From contig JAZKJV010011602.1 in the NCBI GenBank assembly GCA_037367405.1, positions 1 to 64,000 of the forward strand: DNA of 64,000 nucleotides, given 5' to 3'. The notes under the pieces are model-generated. The model saw nothing but the letters and a program-made list of their open reading frames with translations, was not told where the DNA came from and did no database searches. A program made the translations under genes and the position numbers. The first letter of the stretch is position 1. The number at the start of each line of letters is the position of its first letter. The stretch is from Ottelia alismoides. Lineage: Eukaryota; Streptophyta; Magnoliopsida; Alismatales; Hydrocharitaceae. Positions 58,684 through 64,000 of the stretch are shown here, in pieces.

Positions 58684-59135
58684 CACTACAAAAAATTGAG
58701 CTATAATGATGGTTTTGAAAAAATCCGTCTCTAAATTAGCCGTTGTTAAATATATAATGACAATATTATTCGTTGCGAAATGAGTTTTCGTACTCAAAAT
58801 TAGCAACGAATATCATATATGTCGTTATATCATTAGCAACGGTCCACGTAGCGATGCTTATTCGTTGCTATTTTTCAAAATTTTAATTAATCGTCGCTAA
58901 ATTTTGAACTAAAAAAATAGCGTCGATTAGTTGAAATTTTAAAAAATAGCAACAAATAAGCGTCGCTATGTGGACCGTTGCTAATTAATATAATGACATA
59001 TATGATATTCGTTGCTAATTTTGAATACGAAAACTCATTTCGCAACGAATAATATCGTCATTATATATTTAACAACGGTTAATTTAGTGACGGATTTTTT
59101 CAAAACCGTCACTATAGCTCAATTTTGTTGTAGTG
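58684..59135. mobile_element. CACTA-type foldback MITE (452 bp)
   Basis: Starts CACTACAAAAAATTGAGCTATA and ends in its inverse, TTTTGTTGTAGTG. It is flanked by AAT on both sides (58681-58683 and 59136-59138), the 3-bp duplication of CACTA/Spm elements. The two halves pair almost end to end, with arms of about 215 bp around a centre near 58910. The arms contain repeated AGCAACGAAT and GTCGTTAT-type words. The transcript would be a long hairpin. Confidence 0.9.
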
Positions 59136-59138
59136 AAT

Positions 59139-60603
59139 AGATGCTTTCTTGCAACCAATTGAAAGCGAGGAGCAAATCCCATTATTTTCTCGAGTAAAGA
59201 AATCCTTCAACCATCATTCAAATAAAATTATCATTTCCTTACATGCGGTTTTGTGCGGGGACCCGACTTTCCCGCTGTCTTTTTTTGAGTAAAATTATAT
59301 TTTTCACTCAAAGATATCTCACTTTATTCTGAGTGGTTTGTCTTAACAATAAAAGGAGAAAAGAATATGATGAATCCGCTAAAAACGAAGGATACATAAG
59401 GTGGATTTCCTCGAACTTGTCCTTTTGTTTATTAACCATTTTTTGATGGGTGGAAATATACATCAGATGTCAACTTATATCAGAAGAAATGTCCCCCCTC
59501 ATATTCTTACAGATAGGGAAAACTGCCAGCAATTAATCAGCAGTGAATACAGCAACTACAAGAGTACGGGGACGGTTGCAAATCATCCTGATCTCCCATT
59601 AATATCAATAAATAAACTGGAATGGCACGCCCATACCATGCAGGCATTGCAACTTTGGTCAATTCCATGTAACTTTCATCCAGAGGCCAAATAGAGGGAG
59701 ACAGAAAACTAGCGTATATTAACATATCAAATCTTCTGTGACAGCAAAATGGATATGGCGATAGTTATCCTATGACATCGTTGCTATATCTACCGATATC
59801 GAATATATAAAAACTAATATTAATAATTGAAAAATCTACACTTTGAATTTTGAAATTCAAAGTATAAACCCTCTTTCACCACCAGACGGGACTTGGGATT
59901 AATTAAATAACGTTCCCAAATATATTAGCCAACAAAATGTAATCATGGTGATCAATCTGATTATTATATTCATCAAAACATTCAATTCATGCTGATTAAC
60001 TTTACCTTCTGTTTTGGTTTAAAATGAAATTTGATTCAATCAAAGTGACAATGTAATAGATTGGAACGGGCATTCAGTCGCCAAATGTAGGAGCCCCAGA
60101 TGGTCAAAGAGAGAGAACAAAAATGTTGACGCAACCTATTAAATTAGTCAACGAGTCTAGAAGAGTAGACGAATCAAAATGGTACACTCTCTCTCATGCG
60201 AATTGGTCAAAAATATGAAGTTATACCAGCAAGAATATCTACGATGACGATTAGGATTGATAACAGTTTTTTTTATAAGCATGAAGTGTTGCTCAAGTAT
60301 GAAACCGCTTGATAATAAGAACACAAAACACTGCAGATTTTCAAGCGAAACAGAGGATCCGCATATACTTGATCATATCACCGCTGCAAATTGAACTGAA
60401 GTCTTTATCAACAGAAACCATTTGAATTGGTCCTAAAGCATATACATATATATATATATATAGAGAGAGAGAGAAGAACAATATCTCACCTTACTGTAAA
60501 TTAATATTTTTAGATAAAATGGCACGCGATACAGTAGTGCAAAAAGGAATCCACTAAAATGGTGTATGGCTATAGCTTAGTTTCTTGATGTATGCGATCT
60601 CCA
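59139..60603. other. Intergenic stretch downstream of the WOX gene
   Basis: Frames at 59401-59725 on both strands have no domain. A (TA)n(GA)n microsatellite is at about 60446-60473. Nothing else recognised. Confidence 0.45.
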
Positions 60604-61783
60604 TCAGATGGGTTCGCAGATCTTCTGCACAACGGTGACAGAGCGAGACGAGTCATGACGAGAGGACAAGAGTCGTGATCTGCTGCTTGTGCTTTCTCTT
60701 TCTGGGTGTAACGGGAAGAGCTCCAGCAATGCCAGATCTCCACCACATGCTGTCTCTCTTTCAGACGCCACTCCCCAAGTCCTTCTCTTGTTCAACCTGA
60801 CCTCCTCCTCACTTTCGCTGCTTCCAACCTCCTCGCACTGTTCAAATATTGTTAAGTGATTAACCTCACGTTATTAAATCATTGATATTGATATAATTAA
60901 GTTTCTGGGTTTTAATATGTAAACATGAATATGAAGTTGGTTATATGATTTTATTAGTACCTAATCAAGGACCCTTGCATGCGTATTGTTATGCAGCCAT
61001 GCACGTTCATGAGCAACGTATACGTACGTACATACCATGGAATGGTGAGACCCAGGAGGAGAGAAGCTGGTACTGGTGCTCTGGGGAGGGAGAGTGGCGA
61101 CAGCGGCGGCTGCTGAACGTTTGCGCTTCTGCCTCTCACGTGCCTTGTGGTTCTGGAACCAGTAGAAGACGTTCTTTCCCTCTATACTACCGTACCTTCG
61201 CAGTTCCGCCGCGATCTCCTCGATGTGCTTTGCGCTCGGAGTCCGGAGCCCTCGACCGTATAGACTCTCCAGGATCCTTATTTGCTCATCTGTCGGATTC
61301 CATCGTGTTCCACCGCACTGCAGATGTGATGCCAATTGATCAAATACATTCATAAATGAACGTACCGTTAATTTTACATTGGGCGGTTTTCAAAATGCTT
61401 GGATTTCTCAGCCTAACAATTTTCAGGTTTTTCATTCAAGATGGAATCATGCATGGTTCACTAGATCATACACTTTAACCCACTTGACGATCTTCAATGT
61501 TTAAAAATTGTAGTAGGGTACTGCACGGGAGCATCAGAATCCAAATTATGTAATAAATTCTAATGAGCATGCAAGTAAGTAATACCTGATGAGCCGTGGG
61601 TTTAAACAGGGTGTCGTATCCAACCCTCTGGCAAGCGTGGTCTATGAGGGCCTTGAGATCACGGCCAGTGATGGGGGAGGGGGCGATGGGTCGTAGGCGT
61701 TTGGGCCCGATGGACGATGTGGTGGAGAGATCCAACTTGCATGGCATTAACTTTGTCGTTGGCTGCTGCTGCTGCACCTTCAT
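60604..61783 (-). CDS. WOX4: WUSCHEL-clade homeobox transcription factor, WOX4-like
   Basis: Three exons on the minus strand: 61783-61586 (66 codons), 61317-61036 (94 codons) and 60837-60604 (77 codons and stop). All introns are GT-AG and phase 0, giving 237 residues. Exon 1 begins MKVQQQQ and contains KRLRPIAP, a conserved N-terminal motif of WOX4/WOX1 proteins. Exon 2 starts CGGTRWNPT and encodes the WOX homeodomain (about residues 70-134) with [15 protein letters not shown] in the recognition helix. Exon 3 carries the WUS box LELFPL (198-203), the repression motif of the WUS clade. GGTRWNPT plus the three-exon layout favours WOX4, a promoter of cambial and procambial cell division acting in the nucleus. 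Assignment within the clade rests on motifs, not on a tree. All key residues are intact. Confidence 0.92.
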
Positions 61784-61895
61784 GTTGCTCGATCTTCCGG
61801 CTGGTGATGTGATAGTAATTGGTACAGCCGCACCTTAATCTGATCAGCAGTGGTTGGAACTGATAGAAATCATGCTTTGCAGAGTCGAGCCTGCG

Positions 61896-61906
61896 GATAT
61901 ATATAG
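61896..61906 (-). promoter_or_regulatory. TATA box of the WOX gene
   Basis: CTATATATATCC on the minus strand, about 110 bp upstream of the start codon, implying a leader of about 80 nucleotides. Confidence 0.5.
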
Positions 61907-61909
61907 AGA

Positions 61910-63709
61910 CAGAGGAGGGATAAGATCTACGTACGTCAGTATAACGTACGTATACATAACCCGAGCGCCACTCGTGCTGTCTTGAGATTTAGCCTTCTCA
62001 AATAGGCATTATTTCGTTCTTTAAACAAAATTCGAAAATCCCCAACTGAACTTAGTCTTTTTGTACACATGAGATAGATTAACAAGCAAGGACATGATAT
62101 CCAGCAAGCCAAGTTGAATTGGAGAGAGAGATAGGAAGCAAACACTTAGAAGTCCAATCAAATAGGTTGTCTTGGAGATCCCTTCCTATCCCTTTAAAAG
62201 CAAAAGCAAAAGCCAAAGCAGAAAGACGTGCTCTTCTTTAATATACGGCCCTCGATATAGAAAACACGCGTCACATATAAATCCCATGTCAGTCATTTTC
62301 CTGTAATCCTCTCTCTTTTTGTCCTATATAGAGATCCATCATCTCCTCAGTCATCACTGCTGCATTCCCCCAGTTTTAGCCCTTCAATTCAATTTTTTGC
62401 ATGTTATTAAAAACGTCTGAAGAATCTGTTTATTTGTACCAGCATATTAATGCCTAAAATAACACGAGAAACCTAAACTTGCAAACATTAGCATGAAAGA
62501 TATACTGCAGATTTATAACAAGTTATTGGATAAACACGCATTAGCATATGAGATTAAAAATTGGTAGAGGTCAGAAACGTGGTGTTAGAATCTTCGTCAA
62601 ATTGAATCGCCGTTGGTATTATACCTTTATATATATGGCTAAGATGACTACAAATGGTTCTACTTAGATATCGAGTGGAACTGTGCAACGTTTCAAAGGA
62701 GACATGATAACCAAACTTACCTCCACCATAAGATCGCAGCAACAGTGGTGCCACTGGTGCAGAATGAAAGAAAGAGGGAGAGGGAAAGTGAAAGGGAGAG
62801 GTATGCACAAACTATTACCTGAAATGCTGTGTTGCAGCTTTCCAATTTTCCAAGAAATAGGGGGCGCATATGTGTATGTGCATGACTCTTTTGGAACATA
62901 ATGATGTCAGTCATACATTGTTGCTTTCTGGGATCCTACGGGGGACACCAACATCAACAGTGCCCTTTCCGCAGGTTTTGAAATCAACTTGCTGAGGGAT
63001 CTCATGCATACATGATGCACTTGGCATACCTAAATCTACTTGGCAAGTTCAAAATTTATCAGTCATCATATCAAATCCAATGAACTATTAGGCTTAGGAT
63101 TGCTAGTTCAAGTTGAAAACAAGCATAGATCAGATGACAAAAATCTGGATGTCAAGCGCCACCCAGAAGAGCACTGTAAATCCTGGCACTTCAAACAATA
63201 ATTACGATATGTTACTGCATGCAACATAACTTCCACCAGTATATTAAGCAAATTAAATCAAGTGATCCCACGATCAAAGTGCAATCGGGAAACAACTGCA
63301 TATCAAATTACGCTCTGTTTTTATCAGGAAAACCTCATGATCGAAGTCTATGAAAAGGGAGAGGAGGCATGATTTCCAGTGTGACATGCTTGTGCTCAAT
63401 TGCAGTGGTGATGTCAATGCCGAATGTCCTTTTGGGAAGCACGCAAATGGGGAGTGGGCAATGGCGTCATGTCTATGTAACCAAAAGTGGGAGCACAAGT
63501 GTGCCCTCGGAACGGAAGAAATTAAAGCTCAGATCACACTCACCACAAATCATGCAAGAAGGAGCCCTATTGCAATCCCCTTTTGGCCATCTGACCATGT
63601 TCATGTAATATGATCAGAAATGACAAATCCTCCAGTTTAAACTCTGACGATGAGATGCAGCATTGCATTGGCCGATTGTATGTTTTAAAAATAAAAGGTT
63701 TTCTTGCCT
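61910..63709. other. Upstream region of WOX and unassigned DNA
   Basis: 61910-62500 is AT-rich promoter-like DNA. Around 63350-63610 frames on both strands look weakly coding (plus frame with several Cys, e.g. CDMLVLNCSGDVNAEC; minus frame with CMICGECDLSF, then a stop). I cannot choose a strand or family, so no gene is called. Confidence 0.35.
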
Positions 63710-63712
63710 TAA

Positions 63713-63877
63713 GGGCCTGTTTGGTTGCTGGGTTAGACTGGGTTGGGTTGGTGTACCCCTCCTTCCAACCCCCTTCCAACACCCTCAATCCTCCTCACAG
63801 TTTACTATTCACAGGGGTACAGTTTACTATTCACAGGGGTACCCTAACCCAGTCCAACCCAGCAATCAAACTGGCCC
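63713..63877. mobile_element. Tourist-like MITE (165 bp)
   Basis: Left GGGCCTGTTTGGTTGCTGGG and right (reversed) GGGCCAGTTTGATTGCTGGG, flanked by TAA on both sides (63710-63712 and 63878-63880), the 3-bp duplication of PIF/Harbinger. The interior has a 21-bp tandem (ACAGTTTACTATTCACAGGGGT units, about 63796-63841). Confidence 0.88.
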
Positions 63878-64000
63878 TAAAGGTCCCTGCGGGATAGTTT
63901 CTCCGTGTATAAGAAGAGTTTACTGTAGAATAAGCATTCTTGAGTTAAAGTGGTCACATCACGACTAGGTCATTTATCCATCAAATCAACCGAACAAAAG

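Noticed and set aside
59401..59725. Overlapping 97- and 62-codon frames on opposite strands
   Set aside because: No motif, no splice or promoter context; no reason to prefer either.
63350..63613. Cys-containing 87-codon frame
   Set aside because: The pattern fits no zinc-finger spacing I know, and the opposite strand looks equally plausible.

Overview
The window looks like nuclear DNA of a flowering plant. It holds spliced plant gene families (a WUSCHEL-clade WOX homeobox gene, an IRX15-type DUF579 gene, an adenylate isopentenyltransferase, a SPRY-domain membrane protein). These sit as small islands in a large amount of degenerate plant transposon sequence: LINEs, Ty1/copia, solo LTRs, Mutator-like, CACTA, hAT-like and Harbinger-like MITEs. 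I cannot place the species, nor decide monocot versus eudicot.

Layout. 1-1743: LINE remnant (minus strand) running off the left edge. 1978-2776: solo copia LTR with a 5-bp target duplication. 4138-9568: complete but decayed copia element (minus strand) with both LTRs and a target duplication. 10409-11620: second solo LTR. 11733-12480: broken antisense remnant of an unidentified protein gene. 13766-14719: IRX15-like gene (minus). 18210-19992: 5'-truncated LINE with a 12-bp target duplication. 20190-21400 and 24530-25735: two near-identical copies of a small three-exon gene encoding a 94-aa protein with an internally repeated motif. 25848-26948: IPT gene (minus). 27524-29105: LINE remnant (minus). 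29266-43763: almost entirely transposon debris, including a 1.23-kb tandem duplication. 44444-44785: possible small membrane protein gene. 46309-48530: decayed copia element (plus). 49010-53903: receptor-kinase-like fragment, two long-TIR Mutator-like elements and a foldback element. 54560-56595: two-exon SPRY gene. 58684-59135: CACTA foldback element. 60604-61783: three-exon WOX gene (minus). 63713-63877: Tourist-like MITE.

The genes do not form a pathway cluster. IRX15 (xylan), WOX4-type factors (cambium) and IPT (cytokinin) all touch vascular growth, but this is probably coincidental spacing in a repeat-rich region.

Most worth a second look are three things. One is the duplicated 94-aa gene, whose repeated PQRPPIDTGKP motif resembles the core of plant elicitor peptides. 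The second is a family of long-TIR Mutator-like elements with 9-bp target duplications and GC-rich interiors. The third is the number of transposon boundaries that can be fixed to the base from target duplications.
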